In this document: piece after piece, positions 27,351-36,429 of the stretch
Layout: each line of letters starts with the position of its first letter
Position numbering within the stretch: position 1 is the stretch's first letter
Source: Natronomonas marina
Lineage (GTDB): Archaea > Halobacteriota > Halobacteria > Halobacteriales > Haloarculaceae
DNA length: 64,000 nucleotides
Direction: 5' to 3'
NCBI RefSeq assembly: GCF_024298905.1
Contig: NZ_CP101154.1
Location: 2,666,001-2,730,000 of the forward strand
Translations under genes and position numbers: made by a program
The notes under the pieces: generated by a model
What the model was told of the DNA's origin: nothing
Seen by the model: only the letters and a program-made list of their open reading frames with translations
Database searches by the model: none

Positions 27351-27677
27351 TTACATCACGGTCCCGAGTCCGAGCAGCGCGGCCATGCCGACGACGATGG
27401 TCGCCAGGACGTTCTCGGTCCGCCAGGCGACCAGCGCCGCGACGCTGGCGGCGAGGAGGCGCTCGTTGCCGATACCGACCGCCGGCGTGCCGTCGACGAC
27501 GACCACGGCGGGGGCGACGAGCGCCGCCAGCACCGCCGCCGGGACGAACCGGAGGGCCCGCTCCGCGCCCTCGGGCACCTCCGAGAGGTACTCGAAGAGG
27601 TAGATGAAGGAAAACCGGATGAGGAAGGTCCCGGCGCCGACGACGGCGATGACGGCCCAGACGCCGAGCGGCGTCAT
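27351..27677 (-). CDS. azlD: AzlD family branched-chain amino acid exporter subunit
   Basis: A 108-residue integral membrane protein with about four helices (WAVIAVVGAGTFLIRFSFIY; LRFVPAAVLAALVAP). The GTFLIRFSFIY and LRFVPAAVLAAL segments are typical AzlD signatures. With AzlC it forms a branched-chain amino acid efflux pair. ATG 27677 overlaps the azlC stop by 4 nt (ATGA), showing translational coupling. Confidence 0.85.
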   Translation of the reverse strand: MTPLGVWAVIAVVGAGTFLIRFSFIYLFEYLSEVPEGAERALRFVPAAVLAALVAPAVVVVDGTPAVGIGNERLLAASVAALVAWRTENVLATIVVGMAALLGLGTVM

Positions 27678-28360
27678 CGCTGCCACCCCGACTCGACGAG
27701 CAGGCCGGCGACGACGCCCCCGAGGGCGCCGGCTATCAGCCCGAGGTTCAGCGGCAGGCCGGCGCCGACGACGGCGCCGACGCCGCCGACCGTGGCCGCG
27801 ACGCCGGCCGCCCGATCGGTGACCGCCGGCATCAGGAGCGCGAGGAAGGTCAGCGGGACGGCGAACGACAGCGGCAGCGAGTCGGGGACCCGCGCGCCGA
27901 CGACGACGCCAGCGACGGTACAGACCTGCCAGACGGCCCACAGGGGGAGGGCCGCTCCGAGGTAGTACCACCGCTTCCGGACCGGCCGGTCGGCACCGAA
28001 CCGGGTCACCGACAGCGCGTAGGCCTGGTCGGTCAGCAGGTACGCGAGGCCGGCGCGCCACCGGGTCGCAGCGTCCCGGAAGTGCGGCGCGATGGAGGCG
28101 CTGTACATCAGCATCCGGAGGTTGATGACCAGCGCCGTCACGACGACGACGGCCAGCGGCGCGTCCCCGCCCAGCAGGTCGATGGCGGCCAGCTGGGCGG
28201 CGCCGGCGAAGACGACGACCGACAGTCCGACCGCCTGCAGTCCCGAGAGTCCGACCTCGACGGCGGCCGCACCCGCGACGAGTCCGAACGGGACGATGCC
28301 GACCAGCACCGGCGCCACCGCCCGAACGCCTTCGGAGAACGACTCGCGTCGTGAGGGCAT
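27674..28360 (-). CDS. azlC: AzlC family branched-chain amino acid exporter subunit
   Basis: A 228-residue membrane protein, the large partner of AzlD. Family hallmarks are PVLVGIVPFGLVAGAAA near the start, VFAGAAQLAAIDLL and the NLRMLMYSASIAPHF motif near 80-95. Several further hydrophobic helices follow. It starts at ATG 28360, and its stop is embedded in the azlD start. No Lrp-type regulator is adjacent. Confidence 0.88.
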   Translation of the reverse strand: MPSRRESFSEGVRAVAPVLVGIVPFGLVAGAAAVEVGLSGLQAVGLSVVVFAGAAQLAAIDLLGGDAPLAVVVVTALVINLRMLMYSASIAPHFRDAATRWRAGLAYLLTDQAYALSVTRFGADRPVRKRWYYLGAALPLWAVWQVCTVAGVVVGARVPDSLPLSFAVPLTFLALLMPAVTDRAAGVAATVGGVGAVVGAGLPLNLGLIAGALGGVVAGLLVESGWQR

Positions 28361-28426
28361 GCCGGGACCTACCGCCGGCGGGGATACAGGTGTTGTCGTT
28401 TCGGGCCGTCCGGACCGGGCCGACCG

Positions 28427-29074
28427 TTACTCGTAGGCGACCTCGGTGCCGGAGGCGACGGGTTTCAGGAGGTAGCGCCCGGTCTGCCCCCGATTTACCG
28501 GTGTGAAGTCCGCCGTGAAGACGGTCCGGGTGTCGGCCCGGATCTCGAAGGACTGGTCGAACTTCAGGGGCGCGTTGCCCGGCGTCGTCACCTCGGCGTC
28601 CCCGCCGCCCGACAGCGTCGCGTCGACGTCGGTGACGATTAGCTGGAGGAACTCGTAGTCGCCGGTCTCCAGTTCCTGCTCGGCGACGAGGTCCGTCTCG
28701 CCGTCCTGCAGTTGGACCAGGTCGGCCTCGACGTCGTCGACGTCGTAGGTCTCGACGCCCGCGTCATCGTCGTCCTCGTCATTGTCGTCTTCATCCCCGT
28801 CGTCGGCGTCGGTCGCCGTGCCGTCGGTCCCGGTCGGCGTCGCCGTGGCTTCGTCGTCCCCGTCATCATCGCCGTCGCCGGCGGGCTTGACCCGGATTTC
28901 GGTGATGGTGACGACGCAGGACTCGAAGTCCCCGATGTCGCCGGGCTGATCGGTCACCTGCGTGGCGAGGGTGCCCGTCGAGCCGTCGCCGCCACCGGTA
29001 CCGCCGAGACAGCCGGCGAGGCCGATTCCGAGTGCCGTGCTCCCCGTCGCGGCGAGGTACTGGCGTCGTCGCAT
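28427..29074 (-). CDS. DUF4382 domain lipoprotein
   Basis: A 215-residue exported lipoprotein. MRRRQYLAATGSTALGIGLAGC has a twin-arginine-like start and a lipobox ending at Cys22. The mature part begins with the DUF4382 pattern (VTDQPGDIGDFESCVVTITEI), interrupted by a long Asp/Glu/Thr-rich acidic insert at about residues 70-105, and ends in a beta-rich region (KFDQSFEIRADTRTVFTADF, GRYLLKPVASGTEV). The function of DUF4382 is unknown; a ligand-binding role at the outer face is only a guess. The gene stands alone between azlC and the cupin gene. Confidence 0.8.
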   Translation of the reverse strand: MRRRQYLAATGSTALGIGLAGCLGGTGGGDGSTGTLATQVTDQPGDIGDFESCVVTITEIRVKPAGDGDDDGDDEATATPTGTDGTATDADDGDEDDNDEDDDDAGVETYDVDDVEADLVQLQDGETDLVAEQELETGDYEFLQLIVTDVDATLSGGGDAEVTTPGNAPLKFDQSFEIRADTRTVFTADFTPVNRGQTGRYLLKPVASGTEVAYE

Positions 29075-29123
29075 ACACGACGGATTCGACAGCGGAGTGA
29101 TAGGTCTGGTGGCCGCGGGTCGG

Positions 29124-29606
29124 TCAGGCGATCTCCATCTCGTGGCCGCACTCGTTGCAGTAGATGACGAACGCCTCCTGGGGTTCGCGGACGCCGTGGG
29201 AGGTGACCTCGCCGCACTCCCCGCAGGGGGCAAAGGACTCGAGGTCCTCCCAGTTGTGCCGGCGGCCGGGCGCCGCCAGCGCCACGGCGACCACCGGCTC
29301 GTCGCTCCTGTTGCGGCCGCACTGGAACTCGCCGGGCTCGAAGTGGACGACCTCGCCGGCCTCGACCTCGACTTCGTCCTCGTCCGTGCCGTGTTCGAAC
29401 GTGGCAGTCCCCTCGACGACGTAGAAGGCCTCCTCCTGGTCGTGGTGGGTGTGGAGGCCACCGGAGAACTGCTCGCCGGGCTGGAGTTCGTAGTGGACCA
29501 CGCCCAGTTCCTCGGTGCCGAGGGCGGCACCGACGTCGCGGCGCTCGCGGTTGACGCCCATCGGGTGCGGTTCGCGTTCCAGTTCCGCTATCTCGACTCG
29601 CTCCAT
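29124..29606 (-). CDS. Cupin protein with C-terminal zinc ribbon
   Basis: A 160-residue protein. The cupin core has the metal-binding motif HTHHDQEEAFYVVEG (three His plus Glu) around residues 52-66 and the second motif with GEFQCGRN. The last ~35 residues form a zinc-ribbon-like module with two Cys pairs (CGECG, CNECG). Cupins of this small type bind a metal and act as dioxygenases, isomerases or sensors; the added ribbon suggests nucleic-acid or protein contact. ATG 29606 is the only reasonable start. The upstream hypothetical gene ends 40 nt away on the same strand. Confidence 0.85.
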   Translation of the reverse strand: MERVEIAELEREPHPMGVNRERRDVGAALGTEELGVVHYELQPGEQFSGGLHTHHDQEEAFYVVEGTATFEHGTDEDEVEVEAGEVVHFEPGEFQCGRNRSDEPVVAVALAAPGRRHNWEDLESFAPCGECGEVTSHGVREPQEAFVIYCNECGHEMEIA

Positions 29607-29646
29607 GGGGGCACCGCGGTCGGACGGGTCAAAAATCCCGTCCCAG

Positions 29647-30126
29647 TCACTCCGAATCGACCGCGAAGGGGCTGTCTCCCTCCCGCCAGGTCCAGCCGGG
29701 AAGCCGCGTCTGGAAGCCCGTCGCCAGCGCCGCCTCGCGGTCGTCGGCGCCGGCCGGCCCGTCGCCGTGGACATGGACATCCGCAAAGTGGAACGTCGCC
29801 TCGGCCAGCAGCGCCAGCGGCTCCCCGCCGGCGACCGTCGAGGCGAGCTTTCGGCCCAGGAACTCGTCGACGACGAAGCCCGGGTAGTCGTCGGTGCAGT
29901 CCAGCTCGCGGAGCAGCCCCGACAGCGCGGCGACGTTGACGGCGCGGTCGCCGTCGGCGAACACCGCGTCGACCTCGCGGCGGTACGCCTCGACGGTGAC
30001 GGAGTCGACCTCGACGCCGAACAGCGGGCCGAGCCGGGCGCGAACGTCGTTTATCACTGCCGGAACCGCCTCGTCGTCGCGGATTCGTTCGTGTTCGTCG
30101 GCGACCGTCTCGGGAGTGACGTGCAT
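29647..30126 (-). CDS. Haloarchaeal hypothetical protein
   Basis: A 159-residue acidic protein that I do not recognise. It appears soluble, begins with charged helices (TPETVADEHERIRDDEAV), contains an EFLGRKLAS segment and ends in a Trp-containing LPGWTWREGDSPF stretch. A minus-strand TATA-like box at 30146-30153 lies 24-27 nt upstream of ATG 30126, supporting both start and expression as a leaderless mRNA. It probably forms a short operon with the cupin gene. Confidence 0.6.
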   Translation of the reverse strand: MHVTPETVADEHERIRDDEAVPAVINDVRARLGPLFGVEVDSVTVEAYRREVDAVFADGDRAVNVAALSGLLRELDCTDDYPGFVVDEFLGRKLASTVAGGEPLALLAEATFHFADVHVHGDGPAGADDREAALATGFQTRLPGWTWREGDSPFAVDSE

Positions 30127-30145
30127 ATCTACCGTTTGCGAAGGA

Positions 30146-30153
30146 TTTTATAT
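30146..30153 (-). promoter_or_regulatory. TATA box upstream of 29647-30126 gene
   Basis: The octamer atataaaa (minus strand) is centred about 24-27 nt from the start codon at 30126, the expected distance for a leaderless archaeal promoter. Confidence 0.55.
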
Positions 30154-30322
30154 GAGTGGTGGGTAAGGGCCGAGTACGAGCGGGTTTTCCGGTGTCTCCC
30201 GCGGTGGTCGAACGTCGACACCGTCCGTCCCAATCCGATGAGACTCGTCGTGAACGTCGTCGGTTCGGCGTGGACGGTGACCCACCGGGGGCTCGGAACA
30301 CCCACGTTCAAAGGTCTATAGT

Positions 30323-32242
30323 ATGAGTGCAGTAGAGCGGCAACTCGAAGATATCAAGGAAACGATCGCGAGCGAAGTTCCGAACGACGTCTCCATCTCG
30401 GACGTGAAATACGAGGGGCCGGAACTCGTGGTCTACACCAGAGACCCGAAGAAGTTCGCCGGCGACGGCGACCTCATCCGACGGCTCGCCTCGCAGCTCC
30501 GCAAGCGAATCACCGTCCGGCCGGACCCGGACGTCCTCTCGCCGCCGCGGGAGGCCCGCGGCCGGATCCGGGAGATAATCCCCGAGGAGGCGGGCGTCAC
30601 GGACCTCGATTTCCACGCCGACACCGGCGAGGTGGTCATCGAGGCCGAGAAGCCGGGCATGGTCATCGGTCGCCACGGCTCGACGCTCCGGGAGATCACC
30701 CAGGACGTCGGCTGGACGCCCGAGGTGGTCCGCACGCCGCCCATCGAGTCCTCGACCGTCTCGAACGTCCGGAACTTCCTCAAGCAGGAACGCGAGGAGC
30801 GCCGCGACATCCTGGAGCGGGTCGGCCGGCAGATCCACCGCGAGGAGATGTCCGACGACGAGTGGGTCCGCATCACGACGCTGGGCTGCTGTCGGGAGGT
30901 CGGCCGGGCCGCCTTCATCCTCAACACCCCCGAGACGCGCGTGCTCATCGACTGCGGCGACAAGCCCGGCGCGGAGGGCGAGGTGCCCTACCTCCAGGTG
31001 CCCGAGGCGCTCGGCGCGGGCGCGGCCAACATCGACGCCGTCGTCCTCACGCACGCCCACCTCGACCACTCGGCGCTCATCCCGCTTCTGTTCAAGTACG
31101 GCTACGACGGCCCCATCTACTGTACGGAGCCGACCCGCGACCTGATGGGCCTCTTGACGCTGGACTACCTCGACGTCGCCGCCAAGGAGGGCCGGACGCC
31201 CCCCTACGAGTCCGAGCAGGTCCGGGAGGCCATCAAGCACTGCATCCCGCTGGAGTACGGCGACGTGACCGACATCGCGCCGGACCTGAAGCTTACCTTC
31301 CACAACGCCGGCCACATCCTCGGGTCGGCCGTCTCGCACTTCCACGTCGGCGACGGCCTCTACAACGTCGCCTTCTCCGGGGACATCCACTACGACGACA
31401 CGCGGCTGTTCAACGGCGCCGTCAACGAGTTCCCGCGCGTGGAGACGCTCGTCATGGAGTCGACCTACGGCGGCCGCAACGACTACCAGACCGACCAGGC
31501 GGACTCCGAGGCGAAACTGAAGCGCGTCATCAACCGGACCGTCGACCGCGGCGGCAAGGTGCTCATCCCCGCCTTCGCGGTCGGTCGCTCCCAGGAACTG
31601 ATGCTCGTCCTGGAGGAGGCGATGCGGTCGGGGGACATCCCCGAAATCCCCGTCCACCTCGACGGGATGATCTGGGAGGCGACGGCCATCCACACCACCT
31701 ACCCCGAGTACCTCCGGGACGATTTGCGGGACCGCATCTTCCACGACGACGAGAACCCGTTCCTCGCCGAGCAGTTCAACCACATCGACGGCGGCGAGGA
31801 GGAGCGCCAGGAGGTCGCCGACGGCGGCCCCTGCATCATCCTCTCGACATCGGGGATGATCGAGGGGGGCCCGATCATGTCGTGGCTCGACCACGTCGGC
31901 GCCGAGGACGACTCGACGCTGACCTTCGTCGGCTACCAGGCACAGGGGACGCTCGGCCGCCGCATCCAGAACGGCTGGGACGAGATTCCGATGAACGACC
32001 GCGTCGAGGGCCGTAGCACGCTGCAGTTGAACATGGACGTCGAGACGGTCGACGGATTCTCCGGGCACGCCGACCGCCAGGGCCTCGAGAACTTCGTCCG
32101 CACGATGAACCCACGCCCCGAGAAGGTACTCTGTGTCCACGGCGACGAGTCCTCCGTCCAGGACCTCTCCAGTGCGCTGTACCACGAGTTCAACATGCGG
32201 ACGTTCGCACCGAAGAACCTCGAAACGTTCAGGTTCAAGTAG
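30323..32242 (+). CDS. KH/beta-CASP ribonuclease aCPSF1 (FttA termination factor)
   Basis: A 639-residue homologue of eukaryotic CPSF73, known in archaea as aCPSF1/FttA. It cleaves nascent RNA at U-rich sites and terminates transcription. Order: an N-terminal KH-like domain (1-70), a second KH domain with GxxG motif VIGRHGS (115-121), a metallo-beta-lactamase core with the zinc motif HAHLDH (244-249), a beta-CASP cap (AFAVGRSQELM; CIILSTSGMIEGGP), and the C-terminal FSGHADRQGL and VHGDESSV segments. Length and domain order are normal for archaea. It is preceded by about 200 nt without a plus-strand gene. Confidence 0.95.
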   Translation: MSAVERQLEDIKETIASEVPNDVSISDVKYEGPELVVYTRDPKKFAGDGDLIRRLASQLRKRITVRPDPDVLSPPREARGRIREIIPEEAGVTDLDFHADTGEVVIEAEKPGMVIGRHGSTLREITQDVGWTPEVVRTPPIESSTVSNVRNFLKQEREERRDILERVGRQIHREEMSDDEWVRITTLGCCREVGRAAFILNTPETRVLIDCGDKPGAEGEVPYLQVPEALGAGAANIDAVVLTHAHLDHSALIPLLFKYGYDGPIYCTEPTRDLMGLLTLDYLDVAAKEGRTPPYESEQVREAIKHCIPLEYGDVTDIAPDLKLTFHNAGHILGSAVSHFHVGDGLYNVAFSGDIHYDDTRLFNGAVNEFPRVETLVMESTYGGRNDYQTDQADSEAKLKRVINRTVDRGGKVLIPAFAVGRSQELMLVLEEAMRSGDIPEIPVHLDGMIWEATAIHTTYPEYLRDDLRDRIFHDDENPFLAEQFNHIDGGEEERQEVADGGPCIILSTSGMIEGGPIMSWLDHVGAEDDSTLTFVGYQAQGTLGRRIQNGWDEIPMNDRVEGRSTLQLNMDVETVDGFSGHADRQGLENFVRTMNPRPEKVLCVHGDESSVQDLSSALYHEFNMRTFAPKNLETFRFK

Positions 32243-32384
32243 CGGCGGCGCGAACCCACTACTGGATGGGTTTCCCGCCTGCATCAGCACCGCTCGAACG
32301 CACGCCGAGTCCCCGAACGTGGCGTCGTGACGCAACCGTCGTCGACCAGCCCAGAAGCACACCGTCCCGGAGCGGACCCTCCCG

Positions 32385-32939
32385 ATGGTCGTAGCGGACG
32401 CGATGCTCGTGGTGACGTTCGCCGACCTGCTTCACGCGACCGAGCAACTGGTCGAGTCGGCGACGGGGTGGCCCGGCCTGGGAATCATCTTCACGTACTC
32501 GTTTCTCATCGCGTTCGTCCTGCCCGGCCCGAGCGAAATCGTGCTCGCGACGCCGCTGGACATCGGGTTCCCCTACTGGATCGAACTGTCCGTTATCGTT
32601 CTGGTGGCCTCCGTTGGGAAGGCGGCCGGGAGCGTGGTCGCGTTCAAGGTCGGACAGGGCGTCAAACACTCCGGGCCGGTGGTGTCGTGGCTCCGGGAGT
32701 CCCGCTTCGACGTCATCGAGTGGTCCGAGAAACGCACGGTCGAGATCGCCAGGGAGTTCGGCTACGTCGGTCTCGCGCTGGCGCTCTGTGTTCCGTTCTT
32801 CCCGGACACCATCTCGGTGTACGCCTTCGCCGTCATCGAGGAGGACGACGTGAAGTTCGCGCTGGCGACGTTCGCCGGCAGCGTCGGCCGGTTCCTGATC
32901 GTCATCGGCCTCATCGGCGGGTCGCTCTCGCTGCTGTGA
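32385..32939 (+). CDS. YqaA/DedA-type (SNARE-associated) membrane protein
   Basis: A 184-residue membrane protein with the VTT/DedA-like arrangement: a hydrophobic segment with AFVLPGPSEIVLATPLDIG, a glycine-rich segment VASVGKAAGSVVAFKVG, a charged amphipathic middle, then GYVGLALALCVPFFPDTISVYAF and a final helix. VTT/DedA proteins are lipid scramblases or lipid carriers. ATG 32385 is chosen; an ATG at 32403 is possible. The 142-nt gap after aCPSF1 shows no other feature. Confidence 0.8.
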   Translation: MVVADAMLVVTFADLLHATEQLVESATGWPGLGIIFTYSFLIAFVLPGPSEIVLATPLDIGFPYWIELSVIVLVASVGKAAGSVVAFKVGQGVKHSGPVVSWLRESRFDVIEWSEKRTVEIAREFGYVGLALALCVPFFPDTISVYAFAVIEEDDVKFALATFAGSVGRFLIVIGLIGGSLSLL

Positions 32940-32946
32940 GGTCCGG

Positions 32947-33213
32947 TTACAGCGTCTCCCGCTCGGCGGTGGGGTCGACGCCGGCCGCCGAGAGGTCCTC
33001 CCGGATGCGCTGCCGAAGCGGTCCCGGAACCGACTCGCGGGTGACCGGCACCGCCTCGCCGTCGCCGCGGACCCGCCAGTAGACGACCAGGCCGGTCGGC
33101 TCGTAGTACTCGACGCTGTACTGCTCGGTCGCGCCCTCGTAGTGGACGCGGGCGGCGTAGCCCTCGCTTCGCCACCCCTCGCGCTTGCTGAGCGCCGTCG
33201 TCTGCTCGCCCAT
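32947..33213 (-). CDS. Haloarchaeal hypothetical protein
   Basis: An 88-residue acidic/basic mixed soluble protein with a beta-strand-rich middle (YAARVHYEGATEQYSVEYYE, GLVVYWRVRGDGEAV) and a helical C-terminus (PLRQRIREDLSAAG). It is convergent with the DedA-like gene, 7 nt from its stop. The family is not recognised. ATG 33213 is chosen because it starts the coherent protein. Confidence 0.6.
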   Translation of the reverse strand: MGEQTTALSKREGWRSEGYAARVHYEGATEQYSVEYYEPTGLVVYWRVRGDGEAVPVTRESVPGPLRQRIREDLSAAGVDPTAERETL

Positions 33214-33268
33214 GGGCGGCGAGAGGGCAGCCGGCCGGTTGGGTGTTTCGTCGCGGCGCGACGGCCGG

Positions 33269-33619
33269 TCAGGCCGTCGCAGTCGGCCGACGGTCCGCCC
33301 ACGCCGCGGCAACCCCGACGAGGTAGGCGCCGAGGAAGAAGAGTACGTCGCCCCGCGTCAGGGCGATGGCGGGGATCGACTGTGGGGCCACGCCGACGGC
33401 GCCGAGCGCGACGCCGGAAACCACCGCGAGGACCGTCGCGGGGAGCGCGAGCACCGCCAGCGGGATGAGGACGACCGGCGGGACGGCGGACAGCGACTCG
33501 ACGAGGGCGGTGGGACTGCCGTGCGGGACCAACACGAGAAGCGCCGCGTAGCCGACGACCTGCAGGACGACGGCGGCGACGACGCGGCCGTTCAGGAACG
33601 ACGACGGGGTCGGGGACAT
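33269..33619 (-). CDS. Small integral membrane protein
   Basis: A 116-residue hydrophobic protein with about three transmembrane helices (VVAAVVLQVVGYAALLVLV; PPVVLIPLAVLALPATVLAVV; DVLFFLGAYLVGVAAAW). No conserved catalytic residues are visible and I do not know the family. It precedes the 32947-33213 gene on the same strand by 55 nt. Confidence 0.6.
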   Translation of the reverse strand: MSPTPSSFLNGRVVAAVVLQVVGYAALLVLVPHGSPTALVESLSAVPPVVLIPLAVLALPATVLAVVSGVALGAVGVAPQSIPAIALTRGDVLFFLGAYLVGVAAAWADRRPTATA

Positions 33620-33709
33620 GGCCGTTGCCACACGCCGGACCGGCAAATTCCTGACGGGAAGCACCGCCGACGGCAAACCGCTTTGTGCCCCGGAGGCGAG
33701 CACCCCGGT

Positions 33710-34066
33710 ATGGTGGAGCCTTCGACCCTCCTGGAGCGGGAGCGGCGGTTCTGGCACGGTGACGCGGCGTTCTACGACGCGACCCTGACCGAGGACGCCG
33801 TGATGGTGTTTCCGGCACCCACCGGAGTCCTGGAGCGGGCGGCGGTGATCGAGTCGCTCGGAGACGCCGACCGGTGGCGTAGCGTCGCCTTCAGCAACGA
33901 ACGGGTGGTTGACGTCGGCGATGGAGTGTTCCAGCTGGTCTATCGGGCCGATGCAGTACGGAGCGAGGACGGCGCCGAATACGCAGCCCTCGTCACATCG
34001 GTGTACGTCCGGGGGGACGACGGATGGCGGCTCGCTTCGCACCACCAGACGCCGGTCGAGTCGTAG
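33710..34066 (+). CDS. NTF2-like/DUF4440 family protein
   Basis: A 118-residue protein with the SnoaL/NTF2-like cone fold pattern. It has an N-terminal helix (LLERERRFWHGDAAFYDATL), an LTEDAVMVFP strand, the VIESLGDADRWRSVAFS segment, and a terminal sheet with VTSVYVRGDDGWRLASHHQTP, a very common ending in DUF4440 proteins. These are small-molecule-binding or enzymatic proteins of varied function. Its 3' end is 33 nt from the convergent helicase gene. Confidence 0.8.
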   Translation: MVEPSTLLERERRFWHGDAAFYDATLTEDAVMVFPAPTGVLERAAVIESLGDADRWRSVAFSNERVVDVGDGVFQLVYRADAVRSEDGAEYAALVTSVYVRGDDGWRLASHHQTPVES

Positions 34067-34098
34067 CCGCCGCGAACCGGACTGCGACTGGACGGCGG

Positions 34099-35457
34099 TC
34101 AACGACGCCGCCGAGCGACCCGCTCTTCGGCCGTCTCCGCGGTGACGACCTCGTACAGCAGCGCTCGCCCGACGGTCGAGTCGTCGGTTTCCATCGGCCG
34201 GAGGACGCGGCCGAGGCGTTGCGTGAACTCCCGTTCGGAGCCCGACCCCGACAGCACGACCGCGACGTTGGCGTCGGGGACGTCGACGCCCTCGTCGAGG
34301 ACGTTCGCGGTCACGACCCGCGAGTAGTCGCCCCGCCGGAACCGCTCGAGTATCTCGCGGCGCTCGGCGGCGCCCGTCTCGCTGGTGATGGGCGGAATCA
34401 GGAACCGCTCGGCGATGTCGTAGACGAGGTCGGTGTGAGCGGTGAAGACGATGACCCTATCCTCGCGGTGGCGGTCGAGGATGTCGGCCAGCGCGGTCGT
34501 CTTCCCATCCGCGTTCATCATCACCTCGCGGGCGCGCTGCTTGGCCAGGAGCGCCTCGCGTGCCCGCGGGTCCGACCCCGACCGCTTGACGAGTTTCCGG
34601 TAGTCGCTGCCGCTGTGTAACTGGAGGCCGGACTCCCGGAGGTAGTCGGTGAAGGTGCCCTGGTGTTCCTCGTAGCGGGCCCGCTCGTCGGCCGTCAACT
34701 CGACCTCGACGCGCTTTATGTCGTAGTCGGCGAGGTGCTCGCCGGCGAGGTCGTCCGCGTCGAGCCGGTAGACGACGCCGCCGACCAGTTCCTCGATGGC
34801 CTCGTGAGCGCCGTCGGGCCGCTCGAAGGTGGCGGTGAGACCGAGGCGGGCCGGCGCGGCCATCAGCCGGGCGATGTCGCGGTAGCCCTCGCCGCCGAGG
34901 TGGTGGACCTCGTCGAAGACCAGCAGGCCGAACCGGTCGCCGAGTTCGTCGGCCCGGAGGTACGCCGAGTCGTAGGTGGCGACGGTGACCGCATCGACGC
35001 GCTGTTCACCGCCGCCGAGTCGACCGACGGGTCGGTCGAACTCCGCGTGGAGTTCCCGCTGCCACTGTTCGAGCAGGTCGATGGTGGGCACGACGACGAG
35101 CGCCGAGACCCCGAGGTCGACCATCGCGCCGATGGCGATGACGGTCTTGCCGCTGCCGGTCGGGAGTTCGACGACGCCGCGGTCGCCCGCGTCGTGCCAC
35201 GCCTCGAGAGCCGCCGACTGGTAGCCCCGGAGTTCGTACTCGGTCGAAAGTCCCTCGACGTCGGGCACGGCGAGGACGTCGTCCGAGAGCGGGAGCCCAC
35301 GGTCGCGGACCGTCTCGCGGAGGAAGGCGTACCGGAAGGCGGGAGCGCGGTAGCTCTCCGAGCGGTCGTCGCGGCGGACGAACGACAGCGATTCGAGTTC
35401 GGCCGCCCGCTCGCCGTCGACGCGTATCGTCCCTTCGTCGTACCGGAGCCGGACCAC
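34099..35457 (-). CDS. XPB/Rad25-type DNA helicase
   Basis: Superfamily 2 ATPase of 452 residues. It has the XPB-like N-terminal region (about 1-70), then motif Q/I (YELRGYQSAALEAW; PTGSGKT at about 99-105), Ia (VVVPTIDLLEQWQ), II (DEVHH), III (LGLTATFERPD), and in the C-terminal RecA domain IV (VIVFTAHTD), V (VVTANVLDEGVDVP) and VI (QRLGRVLRP). Archaeal XPB homologues act in repair, often with the Bax1 nuclease; no bax1 gene is next to it. The start is GTG 35457, with a minus-strand TATA-like gttaag about 25-30 nt upstream. It is divergent from grpE. Confidence 0.9.
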   Translation of the reverse strand: MVRLRYDEGTIRVDGERAAELESLSFVRRDDRSESYRAPAFRYAFLRETVRDRGLPLSDDVLAVPDVEGLSTEYELRGYQSAALEAWHDAGDRGVVELPTGSGKTVIAIGAMVDLGVSALVVVPTIDLLEQWQRELHAEFDRPVGRLGGGEQRVDAVTVATYDSAYLRADELGDRFGLLVFDEVHHLGGEGYRDIARLMAAPARLGLTATFERPDGAHEAIEELVGGVVYRLDADDLAGEHLADYDIKRVEVELTADERARYEEHQGTFTDYLRESGLQLHSGSDYRKLVKRSGSDPRAREALLAKQRAREVMMNADGKTTALADILDRHREDRVIVFTAHTDLVYDIAERFLIPPITSETGAAERREILERFRRGDYSRVVTANVLDEGVDVPDANVAVVLSGSGSEREFTQRLGRVLRPMETDDSTVGRALLYEVVTAETAEERVARRRR

Positions 35458-35517
35458 GCGTTCCCTCGCGGGGCCGGCGGCTTAACTCCGACGCCCGACG
35501 CCGCGGCGGTTTCTCAA

Positions 35518-35526
35518 CCCTTATTG
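35518..35526 (+). promoter_or_regulatory. TATA-like box of grpE
   Basis: The sequence cccttattg lies about 28 nt upstream of the grpE ATG at 35550, consistent with a leaderless transcript. Confidence 0.45.
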
Positions 35527-35549
35527 GCGCGGAACGGTTCCACTCGTAC

Positions 35550-36296
35550 ATGAGCGACGAGCAGGGCGAGACCGTCGAATCGACGGACGCCGACGAGGGG
35601 ACGCCGGGCGGGTCCGACGGGAGCGCCGGCCGGAATCCCGGCGAGGGGACGGACGCCGACGGGGCGGCCGCCGGGACGAGCGTCGACGGCGCGGCCGCCG
35701 AGCAGGTCGAGGACGGCGACGCCGAGACCGGTGCCGACGGAGCGGCCGCCGAACCCGTCGCCGACATCGCAGCGCGGGTCGAGGACGGCGACGCCGAGAC
35801 GATTGCGACCGAAATCGCCGGCCTCCGCGAGCGGGTCGCCGACCTCGAGGACGACCTCGCGGAAGCCGAGGCCGAGCGGGACGACCTCGAGGACCGCCTC
35901 AAGCGGAAGGCCGCGGAGTTCCAGAACTACAAGAAGCGCCAGGAGAAACGGCGCGAGGAGATACGGGAGCGGGCGACCGAGGACCTCGTCGAGGAGCTAC
36001 TGGAGGTCCGGGACAACCTCGACCGCGCCCTCGACCAGGAGGAGGGGACCGACATCCGCGAGGGCGTCGAGGCCACGTTCCGGCAGCTGGACGAGATACT
36101 GAGCGCCGAGAACGTCGAGCCGATCGAACCGGCGCCGGGCAGCGAGGTCGACCCGGCGCGCCACGAGGTGCTGTTGAACGTCGACAGCGACCAGCCGGCC
36201 GGGACCGTCGCGGGGCTACAGCGCCCCGGCTACGAGATGGCCGGAAAGGTCCTCCGACCCGCCCAGGTGACCGTCGCGGACGGCGAACCCGAATAG
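35550..36296 (+). CDS. grpE: Nucleotide exchange factor GrpE
   Basis: Co-chaperone that releases ADP from DnaK. The first ~85 residues are a very acidic, Ala/Gly/Asp-rich low-complexity extension with repeated EDGDAET and DGAAAE units. A long coiled coil ([21 protein letters not shown]) and the GrpE core follow ([45 protein letters not shown]), ending in the usual [17 protein letters not shown]. At 248 residues it is longer than bacterial GrpE because of the acidic arm. It lies 133 nt upstream of dnaK, which has its own promoter. Confidence 0.95.
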   Translation: MSDEQGETVESTDADEGTPGGSDGSAGRNPGEGTDADGAAAGTSVDGAAAEQVEDGDAETGADGAAAEPVADIAARVEDGDAETIATEIAGLRERVADLEDDLAEAEAERDDLEDRLKRKAAEFQNYKKRQEKRREEIRERATEDLVEELLEVRDNLDRALDQEEGTDIREGVEATFRQLDEILSAENVEPIEPAPGSEVDPARHEVLLNVDSDQPAGTVAGLQRPGYEMAGKVLRPAQVTVADGEPE

Positions 36297-36393
36297 CGGT
36301 TCTGTTTATACCTCCCGGTCGGCGCGAGCGCCCCGGTCGAAAACCGCCCGAAGAGGCGCTGTCCCATTCGACCGTGAGTCGTCGTATCTAGCA

Positions 36394-36401
36394 ACTTTTA
36401 A
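36394..36401 (+). promoter_or_regulatory. TATA-like box of dnaK
   Basis: The sequence acttttaa lies 29-36 nt upstream of ATG 36430. A start site ~26 nt downstream (about 36423) would fall after the in-frame GTG at 36418, which favours ATG 36430 as the dnaK start. Confidence 0.45.
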
Positions 36402-36429
36402 CCGGTTCAGTCCGGTAGTGACGAACAAC

